Positions 15,578 through 24,616 of a DNA stretch of 40,944 bases are shown here, one piece after another. The translations under genes were made by a program, and so were the position numbers. This DNA comes from Frankia sp. R82 (lineage in GTDB: Bacteria > Actinomycetota > Actinomycetes > Frankiales > Frankiaceae): NCBI RefSeq assembly GCF_023716925.1, contig NZ_JAMQQG010000033.1, forward strand, positions 1 through 40,944, in the 5' to 3' direction. Position 1 is the stretch's first letter; each line of letters starts with the position of its first letter. Below the pieces are notes generated by a model. That model did no database searches and had not been told where the DNA came from. It worked only from the letters and a program-made list of their open reading frames with translations.

Positions 15578-16261
15578 ATGTTCCACGAGACGCTCTACCA
15601 GCAGATGCGGTCCGAACAGGTCCGCCAGGGCGCCGTGGCGGCCCCGCAGGGCCGCTACGTCCTGCCGAACATCATCGAGAAGACGTCGCGCGGCGAGTAC
15701 GGTATGGACCCGTACTCGAAGCTGCTCAAGGAGCGGATCGTCTTCCTCGGCGTGCAGATCGACGACGTCTCGGCGAACGACGTGATGGCGCAGCTGCTGT
15801 TCCTCGAGTCCGAGGACCCGGACCGCGACATCTCGATCTACATCAACTCGCCCGGTGGCTCGTTCACGTCGCTGACCGCGATCTACGACACGATGCAGTT
15901 CGTGCGGCCCGACATCTCGACGATCTGCATGGGCCAGGCCGCGTCGGCCGCCGCGGTGCTGCTCGCCGCCGGTACCCCCGGCAAGCGGTTCGCTCTGGAG
16001 AACAGCCGGATCCTGATCCACCAGCCGTCCGCACAGGGCGAGGGTCAGTCCAGCGACATCGAGATCCAGGCGCGCGAGATCCTGCGGATGCGGTCGCTGC
16101 TCGAGCGGATGCTCGCCGTGCACACGGGCCGCAAGGAAGAGGCCATCCGCAAGGACATCGAGCGGGACAAGATCTTCAGTGCCACCGAGGCCAAGGAGTA
16201 CGGCCTCATCGACGAGGTCATCAAGACCCGTAAGTCCTCCCGGCTCGCCACGACGAGCTGA
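15578..16261 (+). CDS. clpP2: ATP-dependent Clp protease proteolytic subunit 2
   Basis: A 227-residue second ClpP paralogue. Catalytic serine is in [11 protein letters not shown], histidine in [10 protein letters not shown], and aspartate in the [16 protein letters not shown] segment. Its N-terminal extension ([14 protein letters not shown]) sits ahead of the [15 protein letters not shown] start of the mature domain, as expected for a propeptide. ATG has CCGGAGG 7 nt upstream. It is probably co-transcribed with clpP1, and a strong hairpin follows its stop, so clpX is separately transcribed. Confidence 0.97.
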   Translation: MFHETLYQQMRSEQVRQGAVAAPQGRYVLPNIIEKTSRGEYGMDPYSKLLKERIVFLGVQIDDVSANDVMAQLLFLESEDPDRDISIYINSPGGSFTSLTAIYDTMQFVRPDISTICMGQAASAAAVLLAAGTPGKRFALENSRILIHQPSAQGEGQSSDIEIQAREILRMRSLLERMLAVHTGRKEEAIRKDIERDKIFSATEAKEYGLIDEVIKTRKSSRLATTS

Positions 16262-16275
16262 ACGGAGCACCAGGA

Positions 16276-16310
16276 GTGTCCCGGCGTGGGGGTCCACCAC
16301 GCCGGGACAC
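16276..16310 (+). terminator. Hairpin terminator after clpP2
   Basis: A perfect 14-bp stem, GTGTCCCGGCGTGG / CCACGCCGGGACAC, has a 7-nt loop and starts 14 nt after the clpP2 stop. Confidence 0.82.
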
Positions 16311-16418
16311 GGGTGAGCGCACATGTGGTCAGCGGGTCCAGTCCGTGACGCCTTGGCCTAACCGGACGGTGTGGACGCGCGAGGTCGGCCCAGATGACCG
16401 TAGGCTGACCGGTACGAG

Positions 16419-16450
16419 CCGAGCGATAGGGCACTCACCGGGTCGCTCGG
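16419..16450 (+). promoter_or_regulatory. Inverted repeat in the clpX upstream region
   Basis: CCGAGCGA (16419-16426) and TCGCTCGG (16443-16450) are perfect complements separated by 16 nt. They lie downstream of a -10-like TAGGCT (16401-16406) and about 115 bp before clpX. The pair could be a leader hairpin or a regulator site. The rest of the 303-bp gap between clpP2 and clpX holds only the clpP2 terminator and no gene. Confidence 0.4.
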
Positions 16451-16564
16451 CGGGGTACCGTCCCCACGGGGATGGTTGCAGGCAGACACGCGACGACCGG
16501 GCGGTGTCAACCGCCCCTGACACGCAGGCGACACCATCGTCTGGACGAAGGGACTGAGTCCTCG

Positions 16565-17854
<1,290 letters not shown>

Positions 17855-17924
17855 CTGGGGGATGGACTCGGCGAGGTGCGTCGCGTCGCGTTGCACTAGG
17901 CCGAGCCGGGCCGGTCTCGTCAGG

Positions 17925-19238
17925 TCAGGTCGGGTCACGTCGGGGCACGACGCTCAGGATCCGACGAGCCTCGGTGAGGTGGTAGAAGGAGCCGGTCACC
18001 AGGATCGCCCCGGTTGGTCCGGCGTGGTGCAGGGCCTGCCGTACGGCGGTGGTGACCTTCGGCTGGGCTCGCGCGGGCAGACCGAGGCGTTGTGCCGCGG
18101 CGGCCAGCTGCTCGGCCGGGATCGCCCGTGGAGACGCGGGTTCACAGCACAGCACCATGTCGACCAGCGTGCCGTCCAGCTCCGCGAGCGTGGCCTCGAA
18201 GTCGTGGCCGCGCAGCGCTCCGTAGACGACGGTCCACCGCCGTGCCGGGAACTCCTCGGTCAGCGATCGGACGAGCGCCGCGGTCGCCGCCGGATTGTGC
18301 GCGCCGTCGAGGACCCGTAGCGGGGCCGCGCCGACGATCTCCAGCCGGCCCGGCGCCCGGACCGCGGCCAGACCCGCCTCGACCACCTCGGCGGGCAGGG
18401 CCGCACCGACGAACGCCTCCACCGCCGCGAGCGCACAGGCCGCGTTGGCCTCCTGGTAGGTACCGTGCAGCGCAAGCAGCACATCGTCGTATCGGGCGAG
18501 CGCCGTGCGCAGGCTCCCGCGGCGTCCGGTGGGGTCCGGGCGGCCGTCAAGGAAGGCGAACTCCGTGCCGAGCCGCTGGATGCCGGCAGCCGGCGTGCGG
18601 GTGAACACCGGGTCGAAGCGGGCCTCGACCTCCCCGAGGACGAGCTGGGCACCGGGCTTGACGATGCCGGCCTTCTCCTGGGCCACGCCGTCGAGGCTGC
18701 CGGCATAGTCCAGATGGTCCGCCCCCACGCTGGTGACCACCGCAACCCGTCCATCGGCGATGTTGGTGGCGTCCCACCGACCGAGCAGCCCGACCTCGAT
18801 CACCGCCACGTCCGCGGCGGACTCGGCGAACCAACCGAAGGCGGCGGCGGTGAGCAGCTCGAAGAACGTCGGACGCTCGGCCATCGGCGCGGCCGCGTCC
18901 ACCGCGGCGCCGACGCAGCGGGCGAACACGTCGTCGTCCACGGGACGCCCGGACAGCACGAGCCGCTCGTTGACCCGTTCCAGGTGTGGGCTGGTGTAAA
19001 GGCCGACGCGCCGGCCGGCCGCGCCGAGCAGCGCCGCGGTGATCCGGGCCGTGGACGTCTTGCCGTTCGTGCCGGTCAGGTGGATCACCGGGAAACGGCG
19101 CTGCGGGTCGCCGAGGCGCCGGGCCAGCTCCCGCATCCGGTCCAGGCTCGGCACCGGTGACTGCGCGGTGATCGCCTGCTTTTCCAGGTCGACCGATCTG
19201 TCCAGCGCCGCACGCGCCGCCTCGTAAGTCCACGTCAC
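17925..19238 (-). CDS. folC: Dihydrofolate synthase / folylpolyglutamate synthase, catalytically intact
   Basis: A 437-residue FolC that ligates glutamate to dihydropteroate and folates with ATP. All active-site motifs are intact: P-loop GTNGKTST (56-63), TSPHLERVNERL, EVGLLGRWDATN, the VGADHLDYAG histidine, EKAGIVKPG with the carbamylated-lysine position, and DGAHNPAA in the C-terminal domain. The GTG at 19238 has GCGGAG 7 nt upstream. In other actinobacteria folC sits on the same strand as clpX and ndk; here it is inverted, convergent with clpX, and divergent from a degenerate FolC homologue. It is probably the strain's working copy. Confidence 0.96.
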   Translation of the reverse strand: MTWTYEAARAALDRSVDLEKQAITAQSPVPSLDRMRELARRLGDPQRRFPVIHLTGTNGKTSTARITAALLGAAGRRVGLYTSPHLERVNERLVLSGRPVDDDVFARCVGAAVDAAAPMAERPTFFELLTAAAFGWFAESAADVAVIEVGLLGRWDATNIADGRVAVVTSVGADHLDYAGSLDGVAQEKAGIVKPGAQLVLGEVEARFDPVFTRTPAAGIQRLGTEFAFLDGRPDPTGRRGSLRTALARYDDVLLALHGTYQEANAACALAAVEAFVGAALPAEVVEAGLAAVRAPGRLEIVGAAPLRVLDGAHNPAATAALVRSLTEEFPARRWTVVYGALRGHDFEATLAELDGTLVDMVLCCEPASPRAIPAEQLAAAAQRLGLPARAQPKVTTAVRQALHHAGPTGAILVTGSFYHLTEARRILSVVPRRDPT

Positions 19239-19390
19239 CGGCTGACTCCGCCTCCCTGACCAGGTCGGCTCCCGCCGCCCGGACTCCGCAGACCGGCCTC
19301 GACAGTAGCGACTCGCGCAACACGGATGAACCCGTTCACACCGCCACCGGGGCGAACGTGCCGCAGCACACCCGCCCGGACCGGTCCCCG

Positions 19391-19396
19391 TAGGAT
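19391..19396 (+). promoter_or_regulatory. -10 hexamer of the FolC-like gene, leaderless type
   Basis: TAGGAT is followed by 7 nt and then GTG at 19404. This supports the 19404 start over an upstream ATG at 19326. No clear -35 is seen. Confidence 0.45.
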
Positions 19397-19403
19397 CGGC
19401 GGT

Positions 19404-20927
19404 GTGACAGGCGCCGCTGCGAACGCCGGCACCACGGCCGGCTCAGGTTCCACCGCATCCTCGGAGGATCAGGACTGGTCGGGTCCGGCCCGCTTCGCTG
19501 CCGCCCACGCCCGGCGGGCCACCGTCGTGGCGCAGCCCGGGCTGGACCGGCTGCGTCGCCTGCTCGACCTGCTCGGCCAGCCCCAGCGGGCGTTTCCGAG
19601 CATCGTCGTCGCGGGTTCGGTGGGCAAGAGTTCGACCCTCGCGGTGATCACCGCGCTGCTCGAGGGGTTCGGCGTCCGTGCCGGCAGCCTGCGCGCTCCC
19701 GAGTGGATGGGGCCCGCTGAGCAGGTGGGGCTCGTGGGTGCCGCGATCCCGGCCGAGGTGCTCGAGCGGGCCTATGCCGACATCGCGCCCTACCTGCCCC
19801 TGGTGGAGGACGACGGTTGGCTGAGCGCGGGTGAACTGCTGGTGGCGGTCGCCGTCGCGGCTTTCGCCGACTCCCCGGTTGACCTCGCCGTGGTCGAGTC
19901 CGGCGGCCCGGGTTCCGAACGGCCCGGTGCGGGCGGATTCGGTGATCTGGCCGATCTGCTGGACGTGCCGGTCGCCGCGGTGACTCCGGTGGCCACAGCC
20001 TGGTCCGAGGACGGCTGGTCCGAGGACGGCTGGTCGCCGGACGGGGACCCGGGGGATGGCTGGTCCGAACAGGGGCGGTTCGCGGCCGGCCGGCCCGCGG
20101 AGCTCGACGTCGAGTCCACCGGGGGCGATGACCCGGAGCTGGACCGGATCGCCGCGCCGGTGGGCGCCGTGATCCGGTCCGGCACGCTGGTCGTGCTGGC
20201 CCAGCAGGCGTTGCCGGCGGCCCGGGCGCTGCTGCGGCGGGCGGCGCTGGCCGGGAGCACGGTGGCGCGGGAGGGCATGGAGTTCGGGGTGCTGGGCCGC
20301 CGGGTCGCCGTCGGCGGCCAGATGATCACGTTGAAGGGTCTCGGCGGAACCTACGAGGAGCTGTTCCTGCCGCTGCACGGCGCGCACCAGGCGCACGACG
20401 CCGCTGTCGCCCTGGCCACGGTCGAGGCGTTCCTCGGTGGCGGGCAGAACCAGCTTGACCTCGATGTCGTGCGGGCCGCGCTCGCCCAGGTCGACGGCCG
20501 CGGCCGGCTCGAGGTGGTGCGGCGCAGCCCGACCATCGTGCTCGACGTCGCCGACAGCCCGCTCGCGACCGCCGCCGTCGTGGACGCCCTGCAGGAGGCC
20601 TTCAGCTTCGAGTCCCTGGTCGGCGTCGTCGCCGTGGAGGGCGACGAGTCGCAGGCGGCCCGGATTCTTGCCGCGCTCGAGCCGGCGCTTGCCGCGGTGG
20701 TGCTCACCAGCGGGGCGACGGCGGGTGCCCTGCCCGTGGACGATCTTGCCGCGGTCGCCGCCGGCGTGTTCGGGGCGGACCGCATCGAGGTCACCCCCCA
20801 CCTCGACGACGCCCTGGATGACGCCGTCCGCCTTGCCGAGGCCGAATCCGACCTCGGGGGAGCGGGCGTGCTGGTGACGGGTTCGGCACCTGTTGTGGGT
20901 CGGGCGAGGGTGTTGCTGCGGTCCTGA
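19404..20927 (+). CDS. FolC-family pseudoenzyme (Mur ligase fold, catalytic motifs lost)
   Basis: A 507-residue FolC homologue without catalytic residues. Conserved framework includes PQRAFPSIVVAG, TVAREGMEFGVLGRRVAVGG, FLPLHGAHQAHDAAVAL and GRLEVVRRSPTIVLD. The motifs have changed. P-loop GTNGKTST is GSVGKSST (71-78). TSPHLE is replaced by RAPEWM (98-103). EVGLGG is ESGGPG (165-170). The DHxxxLG histidine and EKAGIIK lysine regions are gone, replaced by WSEDG repeats (200-224). DAAHNP is DVADSP (381-386). The frame is unbroken, so it is not a decaying pseudogene. The P-loop may still bind nucleotide. It occupies the usual folC position before ndk. A regulatory or scaffold role, perhaps with the neighbouring FolC, is inference. 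Confidence 0.88.
   Translation: MTGAAANAGTTAGSGSTASSEDQDWSGPARFAAAHARRATVVAQPGLDRLRRLLDLLGQPQRAFPSIVVAGSVGKSSTLAVITALLEGFGVRAGSLRAPEWMGPAEQVGLVGAAIPAEVLERAYADIAPYLPLVEDDGWLSAGELLVAVAVAAFADSPVDLAVVESGGPGSERPGAGGFGDLADLLDVPVAAVTPVATAWSEDGWSEDGWSPDGDPGDGWSEQGRFAAGRPAELDVESTGGDDPELDRIAAPVGAVIRSGTLVVLAQQALPAARALLRRAALAGSTVAREGMEFGVLGRRVAVGGQMITLKGLGGTYEELFLPLHGAHQAHDAAVALATVEAFLGGGQNQLDLDVVRAALAQVDGRGRLEVVRRSPTIVLDVADSPLATAAVVDALQEAFSFESLVGVVAVEGDESQAARILAALEPALAAVVLTSGATAGALPVDDLAAVAAGVFGADRIEVTPHLDDALDDAVRLAEAESDLGGAGVLVTGSAPVVGRARVLLRS
20001..20045. repeat. 15-bp tandem repeat inside the FolC-like gene
   Basis: TGGTCCGAGGACGGC occurs at 20001-20015 and 20016-20030, with a diverged copy at 20031-20045 and a further TGGTCCGA at 20061. 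It encodes WSEDG units where FolC normally has catalytic residues. Confidence 0.75.
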
Positions 20928-20967
20928 GTCGGCCCGGTTCGGCCATGGTGATGGGTCAGGCACCCTG

Positions 20968-20973
20968 TAAGTT
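20968..20973 (+). promoter_or_regulatory. Possible -10 of ndk
   Basis: TAAGTT, in the context CCTGTAAGTT, lies about 58 bp before the ndk start. The rplU upstream region has the similar CCTGTAAGGT. Confidence 0.35.
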
Positions 20974-21030
20974 GACGTGGGGCCCACGGGTTCCCGCTGA
21001 CGACGACGTCGATGATCGAGAAGGAGAACC

Positions 21031-21444
21031 GTGTCCGCCGAGCGCACCCTCATCCTGGTCAAGCCGGACGGCGTCAGCCGTGGTCTCGTCGGTGAGGTGG
21101 TCGGCCGGCTCGAACGCAAGGGGCTCACCCTGGTGGCCCTCGAGCTGCGCACGCTTGCCCGCTCGGTCGCCGAGACGCACTATGGCGAGCACTCGAGCAA
21201 GCCTTTCTTCGGCGAGCTCGTCGACTTCATCACCTCCGGTCCGCTGGTGGCGCTCGTCGCCGAGGGTCCCCGGGCCGTTGAGGCCTCCCGTGGCCTGATC
21301 GGCGCGACCGACCCGGTCAAGGCCGCCCCCGGTTCGCTGCGTGGCGACTACGCGCTGGAGATCGGCCAGAACCTCGTGCACGGGTCCGACTCGCCGGAGT
21401 CGGCCAAGCGGGAGATCGACCTGTTCTTCCCCGGCCTGAGCTGA
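21031..21444 (+). CDS. ndk: Nucleoside diphosphate kinase
   Basis: A 137-residue NDP kinase, which balances nucleoside triphosphate pools by passing the gamma-phosphate of ATP through a phosphohistidine. The start [18 protein letters not shown] is typical, and the active-site histidine is in NLVHGSDS near residue 117. GTG at 21031 has AAGGAGA 5 nt upstream. The length is that expected for the family. A complex hairpin follows, separating it from mreB. Confidence 0.97.
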   Translation: MSAERTLILVKPDGVSRGLVGEVVGRLERKGLTLVALELRTLARSVAETHYGEHSSKPFFGELVDFITSGPLVALVAEGPRAVEASRGLIGATDPVKAAPGSLRGDYALEIGQNLVHGSDSPESAKREIDLFFPGLS

Positions 21445-21449
21445 CGTCG

Positions 21450-21513
21450 GCGCCCGGTCGGGCCGGCTCGGTCGGCCTCGACCGGCAGGCCTGGCCGGCT
21501 GGCCGCCGGGCGC
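21450..21513 (+). terminator. Possible terminator hairpin after ndk
   Basis: GCGCCCGG (21450-21457) pairs with CCGGGCGC (21506-21513), flanked by GTC/GAC, around an internally GC-rich self-complementary loop. Confidence 0.45.
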
Positions 21514-21859
21514 GACCTGCCTGTTCGGACAACTGCGCTGTGTAGCTCCTATGTGACGCCTCTGGGTATCCAGCGGGTCGATCCGGCGTAACCATGACAC
21601 GAGTGGCTCCACCGCCGTCCAAGGCAGCGGTGGACTGCGTGGCGGTCTACCCTTCTGGTACTCGCCCGGAGCGTGTCCGGTGGGTGGCACGGGCCGGCGG
21701 TGCCGGTCGGTCGCACGCATCGTCCAGGCGCTTCGGCCAGCCCTGCCCGAGCAACGAACCCTGTACGTGTTCCACGCGGTGTCCGGTTCCGGTGGCCACC
21801 GGCGTCGCCGCGCCGGAGGCGGCCAGGACCGCATCCCCCCGGGAAGGTCGGTACCGACG
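21514..21859 (+). other. mreB upstream region
   Basis: This 346-bp stretch has no gene. A less GC-rich segment at 21530-21565 (GGACAA and then TCCTATG) could hold the mreB promoter. A CCACCGC / GCGGTGG hairpin (21609-21633) would lie in the leader. The frame of mreB is open upstream but its translation is not family-like. Confidence 0.4.
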
Positions 21860-22891
21860 ATGTCCAGCTCACTGTCGTTTCTCGGTCGTGACATGGCCGT
21901 TGATCTCGGTACCGCCAACACCCTGGTGTACGTACGGGGGCGCGGAATCGTCCTGAACGAGCCGAGTGTGGTCGCGATCAACACCACGACGTCGGGCATT
22001 CTCGCCGTCGGGACGGACGCGAAGCGGATGATCGGCCGCACCCCGGGCAACGTCGTGGCGGTGCGCCCGCTCAAGGACGGCGTCATCGCCGACTTCGAGA
22101 CCACCGAGCGGATGCTGCGCTACTTCATCCAGAAGGTGCATCGCCGGCGCCACTTCGCCAAGCCACGCCTGGTCGTCTGCGTGCCGTCGGGCATCACCGG
22201 CGTCGAGCAGCGAGCGGTCAAGGACGCGGGTTACGAGGCCGGCGCCCGCCGGGTGTTCATCATCGAGGAGCCGATGGCCGCGGCGATCGGCGCGGGCCTG
22301 CCCGTGCACGAGCCGACCGGCAACATGGTGGTCGACATCGGCGGGGGCACCACCGAGGTCGCGGTGATCTCGCTCGGCGGCATCGTCACCAGTCAGTCGA
22401 TCCGCACCGCCGGCGACGAACTCGACGTCGCGATCATCTCCTACGTGAAGAAGGAGTACTCGCTGATGCTCGGCGAGCGCACCGCGGAGGAGATCAAGAT
22501 GGCGATCGGGTCGGCGTACAAGGTTCCCGACGAGCCCAGCGCCGAGATCCGCGGGCGCGACCTGGTCACCGGTCTGCCCAAAACGATCGTGGTGTCCGCC
22601 GAGGAGATCCGCAAGGCGATCGAGGAGCCGGTCAACGCCGTGATCGACGCGGTGAAGGTGACCCTGGACCGCTGCCCGCCGGAACTGTCCGGCGACATCA
22701 TGGACCGCGGCATCGTCCTCACCGGTGGCGGGGCGCTGCTGCGCGGCCTGGACGAACGGCTGCGGCACGAGACCGGCATGCCGATCCACATCGCCGAGAA
22801 CCCGCTGCATTCGGTGGCGATGGGCTCGGGCAAGTGCGTCGAGGAGTTCGAGGCGCTGCAGCAGGTGCTCATCTCCGAGCCACGGCGCTGA
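21860..22891 (+). CDS. mreB: Rod shape-determining actin homologue MreB
   Basis: A 343-residue bacterial actin that organises the wall-elongation machinery at the inner membrane face. Phosphate-1 motif is [13 protein letters not shown], phosphate-2 is [14 protein letters not shown], and the adenosine motif is [12 protein letters not shown]. The ATG at 21860 gives the conserved start [17 protein letters not shown], with GGAAGG about 12 nt upstream. It heads the mre cluster. In mycelial actinobacteria MreB acts more in sporulation than in tip growth. Confidence 0.97.
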   Translation: MSSSLSFLGRDMAVDLGTANTLVYVRGRGIVLNEPSVVAINTTTSGILAVGTDAKRMIGRTPGNVVAVRPLKDGVIADFETTERMLRYFIQKVHRRRHFAKPRLVVCVPSGITGVEQRAVKDAGYEAGARRVFIIEEPMAAAIGAGLPVHEPTGNMVVDIGGGTTEVAVISLGGIVTSQSIRTAGDELDVAIISYVKKEYSLMLGERTAEEIKMAIGSAYKVPDEPSAEIRGRDLVTGLPKTIVVSAEEIRKAIEEPVNAVIDAVKVTLDRCPPELSGDIMDRGIVLTGGGALLRGLDERLRHETGMPIHIAENPLHSVAMGSGKCVEEFEALQQVLISEPRR

Positions 22892-22945
22892 GGCGCCCGT
22901 TCGGGGGGACCACCTCCGGGCGGGCTCCGGGTAAGTCCGACTGCT

Positions 22946-22966
22946 GTTCCCGTCCCGGCGGGGAAC
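22946..22966 (+). terminator. Small hairpin between mreB and mreC
   Basis: GTTCCC and GGGAAC form a 6-bp stem with a 9-nt loop in the 192-bp gap. It could be an attenuator or mRNA-processing site; full termination is doubtful. Confidence 0.3.
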
Positions 22967-23083
22967 CACACGGGGGATCCGGGAACATCGCGGCGAGGTC
23001 GATCGTCCGATGGGAGCGATGGGCGGTGTCCCGGTGCGCGCCCGGTCGCGGTGCGGGATCTGAGAGCTCGTTCGGAGGCTGCT

Positions 23084-24067
23084 GTGGGGCGTGACACGAG
23101 GCGATCCCGCCTGGTGATCGTTGCTCTGCTCATTGCGGCGTTCACGCTGATCACCCTCGACTACCGGACGGGCCGGTCGGCGACCGGCGCGCGTGGCGTC
23201 GTGCACAGCGCCCTCGGCGGCGTCGAGAGCGGGGTGAGTGACGTGGTCCGCCCGATCGGCCGAACCGTCTCGTCGTTGACCCACCCGAACCGTTATCACG
23301 ACCGGGCCGACCGGCTCGCCCAGGAGAACGCCCGGCTGCGCCGCGACCTCGCCGACAACGATGTGATCACCCGGACCGGCAAGGAGCTGGCCGCGCTGCG
23401 GCTGCTCGCGGACAAGGGACAGTACACCGTGGTCCCGGCCAAGGTGATCGCAATCGGTGACGTCACCGGGACGGACTGGACCGTCACCATCAACGCCGGC
23501 AAGGACGACGGCGTGGCCGCCGACAAGACGGTCCTCAACGCCGATGGTCTGGTCGGCACGGTCGCCTCGGTCACCGCGCACACCGCCGTCGTGCGGCTGG
23601 CCTGTGATCCGAACAGCCGGATCGGCGCCCGCCTCGAGCGCACCCAGCTGCTCGGCGCCGTGGCCGGCGGCCAGGGCCCGTCCACGCTGGTCTTCACCGT
23701 GTACGACGCGTCCTTCCGGGTGCAGAAGGGTGACCGGCTCACGACCTTCGGCAGCATGGACTACGTCGCCGGCGTGCCCATCGGCGAGGTCACCAAGGTC
23801 ACCGACGTCGGCGGGCTGTCCCGTACGGCGGAGGTGAAGCCGTACGTGTCGGTCGGTACGCTCGATGTCGTCGGTGTGGTCGTCGGGCGCCCGCCGGCCG
23901 ACCCGGGCGACCGCCTGCTGCCCCCGCAGCCCGCCCCGGCACAGCCCTCCGCCCCGGCGGTTGCCCCCATCCCCGCCGACGGCGCCCCCACCGCCCCCAC
24001 CGCTGCCACCAGCCCCGGTCCTACCCCGGCAGCCGGGGCGACGGTCGATCCGGCCGGGGCTGGCTGA
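23084..24067 (+). CDS. mreC: Rod shape-determining protein MreC
   Basis: A 327-residue bitopic membrane protein linking MreB inside to PBP2 outside. One N-terminal membrane helix (RLVIVALLIAAFTLITLDY) is followed by a coiled coil (DRADRLAQENARLRRDLADND) and the two-lobed beta domain (VPAKVIAIGDVTGTDWTVTINAGKDDGV onward, including GLVGTVASV). The last 50 residues are a Pro/Ala-rich extracellular tail. The GTG at 23084 has GGAGG 6 nt upstream, which decides it over a GTG at 23051. mreD follows after 6 bp. Confidence 0.95.
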   Translation: MGRDTRRSRLVIVALLIAAFTLITLDYRTGRSATGARGVVHSALGGVESGVSDVVRPIGRTVSSLTHPNRYHDRADRLAQENARLRRDLADNDVITRTGKELAALRLLADKGQYTVVPAKVIAIGDVTGTDWTVTINAGKDDGVAADKTVLNADGLVGTVASVTAHTAVVRLACDPNSRIGARLERTQLLGAVAGGQGPSTLVFTVYDASFRVQKGDRLTTFGSMDYVAGVPIGEVTKVTDVGGLSRTAEVKPYVSVGTLDVVGVVVGRPPADPGDRLLPPQPAPAQPSAPAVAPIPADGAPTAPTAATSPGPTPAAGATVDPAGAG

Positions 24068-24073
24068 ACCGGT

Positions 24074-24616
24074 ATGTGGGAGATTTTCGACTCCGACGAG
24101 TCCGTGCGGGTACGCAGTGTGGCTGCCGCGGTCGCGGTGCTGCTGGTCGCGATCGTTGCGCAGGTGTCGGTGGTGGCCCGCCTCGATCTGCCCGGCGGGC
24201 GCCTCGATCTGGTCCTGGTACTGCTGGCGTCGATCGCGTTGCTCGAGGGTCCGCTGGTCGGGGCGATCAGCGGCTTTGTCGCCGGCCTGGTCGGCGATCT
24301 GGCATCCACGCATGTTCTCGGGCAGTCTGCTCTCGTTATGTGTCTGATCGGCTACGCTGTGGGTCTGGTGATGGATGCGGCGGAACGGTCGGTAGTGGTG
24401 CCTCTGGCGGTGGTCGGCGGAGCCAGCGTGCTGGGCACTCTGGGCTATGCGGCCATGACGTCGCTGCTCGGTGAGGCGGCGATGACCGGCGGTGAGGCTC
24501 TTGGGCGGGCCGTGGTCGCCGGCCTCTACGCGGTGATCGTCACGCCGTTCGTGTTCCCGTTGCTGCTGCGGGGTGGCCGCCGGCTCGCCGGTGACCGCGG
24601 CCGGGGCGGCCGATGA
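24074..24616 (+). CDS. mreD: Rod shape-determining protein MreD
   Basis: A 180-residue integral membrane protein with five or so hydrophobic segments and the family pattern LDLVLVLLASIALLEGPLVGAISGFVAGLVGDL. It is part of the elongasome. The ATG follows the mreC stop by only 6 bp, and its TGA overlaps the mrdA start as ATGA, so translation of the two is coupled. Confidence 0.93.
   Translation: MWEIFDSDESVRVRSVAAAVAVLLVAIVAQVSVVARLDLPGGRLDLVLVLLASIALLEGPLVGAISGFVAGLVGDLASTHVLGQSALVMCLIGYAVGLVMDAAERSVVVPLAVVGGASVLGTLGYAAMTSLLGEAAMTGGEALGRAVVAGLYAVIVTPFVFPLLLRGGRRLAGDRGRGGR

Noticed and set aside
19404-20927. Calling the plus-strand FolC homologue a functional folC
   Set aside because: Catalytic His, Asn, Lys and Glu motifs are missing, and an intact FolC is adjacent.
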